DNA from: Brachybacterium muris
GTDB lineage: Bacteria > Actinomycetota > Actinomycetes > Actinomycetales > Dermabacteraceae
Direction: 5' to 3'
NCBI RefSeq assembly: GCF_016907455.1
Contig: NZ_JAFBCB010000001.1
Span: 1,612,001-1,676,000, forward strand
Length of the DNA: 64,000 bases
In this document: positions 62,392 to 64,000 of the stretch, one piece after another
Layout of the letters: each line of letters starts with the position of its first letter
Position numbering within the stretch: position 1 is the stretch's first letter
The notes under the pieces: model-generated
The model's database searches: none
Told to the model about the DNA's origin: nothing
What the model saw: only the letters and a program-made list of their open reading frames with translations
Made by a program: the position numbers and the translations under genes

Positions 62392-64000
62392 TCAGAACAC
62401 GCTGGGCGGGTCCAGACGCACGCGCAGCGAGCCGGGCGCCTTGCGGGCGGAGCGGGAGGCCACACCGGCGCGCAGCGCGTCGGCGAGCTCACGGGAACGC
62501 CTGGCCTCCAGGCGCAGCACGGCGCGGGCCCGTTCGGCGGTGCCGGGGGCAGCGGGTGCAGGGCCGGTCTGCGCATCGAGGTCCACGGGGCCGAACACAT
62601 CGGTGCCGTCGGGCAGCGGGGTGGACTCCAGGAATGCGCGGCAGGCGTCTCGGGCTCCCACCACCTCCGCGGTGCGGGAGAAGGGCGGTAGGTCCAGTTC
62701 CTGCCGGTCGGCCAGTACCCGTTCCCAGAACACCTCGGAGCGGTGGGCCACCAGGTGTCGGATCGCGGGCAGGGTGGCGGTGCCCACCACCAGCACTTCC
62801 CCGCCGTGCTCGGCGCTGCGCACCAGAGCGATGGCGTTGCTCCAGCGGCGCACGGACTCCACGTCGGCGTCGTAAGCGGCGCGGGCCAGCATCGCGTCGG
62901 CGTCCAGCAGCAGGCAGGCGGCGTAGCGGTCCTGGGGGGCGGGCTCGGCGCCGGGGGTGGCCACCACGATCCCCCGTTCGGGGACGTCCTGGTCGGCCAG
63001 GGGGCCGTGGGCACCGCCGGCAATGCGCAGAGGGGCTTCGGGGAAGGCGCGGCGCAGTTCCTCGGCGGTGCGGGTGGAGCCGATGACCATGGCGCGCACC
63101 TGGGTGCGATGGCACTCGGGGCAGCGGTAGCCGTCCTCCCGGCGCCCGCACACGGTGCAGTGCAGCGGCCCGTCGCCGCCGGCCAGTAGCAGGGGGCCGG
63201 CGCAGTGCGGGCAGCGGCAGCGGGTGCCGCAGAAGGTGCAGGCCACGGCCGGGACGTAGCCGGAGCGCGGCACCTGCACCAGCACCGGGCCCTGCTCGAG
63301 GCCGGTGCGGATCACCCGCAGCGCCTCCCGCGGCAGCCGGGAGCGGCCCGAGGGGCCCTCGCGCTCGCGCAGGTACTCGTCCATCGCGACGATGCGGGGC
63401 CTGACCTGGTTCAACGGCGCGGGTTCAGGGTCGAGCCGGGCGAGGTAGCCGCTGTCCACCAGGGCACGCAGCGGCACGGCATCGCTCGCAGCCAGGAACA
63501 GCAGGGCGCATCGTTCCTCGTGGGAGCGGCACTGCAGGACGGTGCGCATGTGCGGGTAGGGGGCGCGGGGCTCCTCCAGGAGGTCGTCGGCGCTGTCCCA
63601 GCAGATCGCCAGGGCCAGGTCCTTGACCGGCGCGAAGGCGGCTGAGCGGTTCCCGAGCACCACGCGGGTGGCGCCGCGCAGGATGCGGCGGAAGGTGCGG
63701 TACCGCTTCTCGGGGCCCTCGGTGCCGGCGAGGATCTCGTGGTCGATGCCCCGTTCGGTGAGCACCCGGCTGAGGCGGGCGACGTCCCGCTGGTCGGGGG
63801 CGATCACCAGGGCGCCCTGGGCGGGGTCCAGAGCTGCGATGGCGTCGGCGGCGACGGTGGTCCAAGAGTCCGCGGGGTCGAGCGTGATGGTGGCGCGGGG
63901 CACGGGACCGGTGGGCGAGCCGGCCCGGGACAGCAGGGCCGACAGACCCCGGTAGCGGCGACCAGGGCGGGGCTGCGCTGCTGCAACGTCCGCGCGGTCC
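62392..64000 (-). CDS. priA: PriA, primosomal protein N' (partial; runs off right edge)
   Basis: At least 535 residues in an open frame that continues past 64000, so GTG 63903 is not the true start. Zinc-binding clusters are CTFCGTRCRCPHC and CTVCGRREDGYRCPEC. The place of helicase motif I reads GALVIAPDQRDVARL with no GxGKT, and the helicase lobes are eroded, as in other actinobacterial PriA proteins that are probably not active helicases. It would act in replication restart. The N-terminal DNA-binding domain is outside the window. Confidence 0.87.
   Translation of the reverse strand, partial: DRADVAAAQPRPGRRYRGLSALLSRAGSPTGPVPRATITLDPADSWTTVAADAIAALDPAQGALVIAPDQRDVARLSRVLTERGIDHEILAGTEGPEKRYRTFRRILRGATRVVLGNRSAAFAPVKDLALAICWDSADDLLEEPRAPYPHMRTVLQCRSHEERCALLFLAASDAVPLRALVDSGYLARLDPEPAPLNQVRPRIVAMDEYLREREGPSGRSRLPREALRVIRTGLEQGPVLVQVPRSGYVPAVACTFCGTRCRCPHCAGPLLLAGGDGPLHCTVCGRREDGYRCPECHRTQVRAMVIGSTRTAEELRRAFPEAPLRIAGGAHGPLADQDVPERGIVVATPGAEPAPQDRYAACLLLDADAMLARAAYDADVESVRRWSNAIALVRSAEHGGEVLVVGTATLPAIRHLVAHRSEVFWERVLADRQELDLPPFSRTAEVVGARDACRAFLESTPLPDGTDVFGPVDLDAQTGPAPAAPGTAERARAVLRLEARRSRELADALRAGVASRSARKAPGSLRVRLDPPSVF

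Overview
The window is a high-GC chromosomal segment from an actinomycete, most likely order Micrococcales. The base composition, frequent GTG starts, RbpA, a PafB-PafC fusion, TatA/TatC, polyprenol-phosphate mannosyltransferase, the imuA'-imuB-dnaE2 cassette and actinobacterial glgA/glgC all point there. Gene order recalls Dermabacteraceae such as Brachybacterium, but that is from memory and untested. I found no rRNA, tRNA or CRISPR array.

Left part (1-12 kb): an acetyltransferase fragment, two VOC-fold proteins (one with an in-frame amber codon), and a ugpAEBC-type ABC importer preceded by PHO-box-like units set at multiples of 11 bp, which suggests import of glycerol-3-phosphate or glycerophosphodiesters under phosphate control. 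Then follow a frameshifted formate/nitrite-type channel gene and an MFS drug-efflux gene split by an IS21-family element.

Middle part (11.5-28.5 kb): a CPBP protease, a queuosine-precursor transporter, a frameshifted TetR gene divergent from an MMPL transporter and a YhgE/Pip giant membrane protein with palindromic operators between, the SOS mutasome cassette (imuA', imuB, dnaE2) behind two LexA boxes, and a DUF222/HNH endonuclease gene. Upstream of the latter lies a non-coding array in which TGTGGATAA (DnaA-box-like) words alternate with a second word, GGGGAGGAAC.

Central housekeeping part (28.5-41.3 kb): an rRNA methyltransferase, an ABC ATPase, an RNB ribonuclease, divergent glgA and glgC, serB, a SixA phosphatase, fabG, two related Pro/Trp-rich membrane proteins, a SURF1 protein, a glycerophosphodiester phosphodiesterase and rbpA behind a sigma-R-type promoter.

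Right part (41.3-64 kb): a second IS21 copy of the same length (2581 bp), inverted relative to the first and encoding identical proteins, splits fxsA at the end of a tightly overlapping cluster (pafBC, tatA, tatC, diacylglycerol kinase, helY, amidohydrolase-like, lnt, ppm1, fxsA). Then come DUF3866, a PH-domain protein, hisG, hisE, an FMN-riboswitch-controlled ribM-type transporter, rpe, rsmB, fmt and a priA gene running off the right edge. Both IS copies keep their own target duplications, and removing them restores two intact reading frames, so both insertions look recent. Five genes are disrupted in the window: two by IS, two by apparent frameshifts and one by a stop codon.
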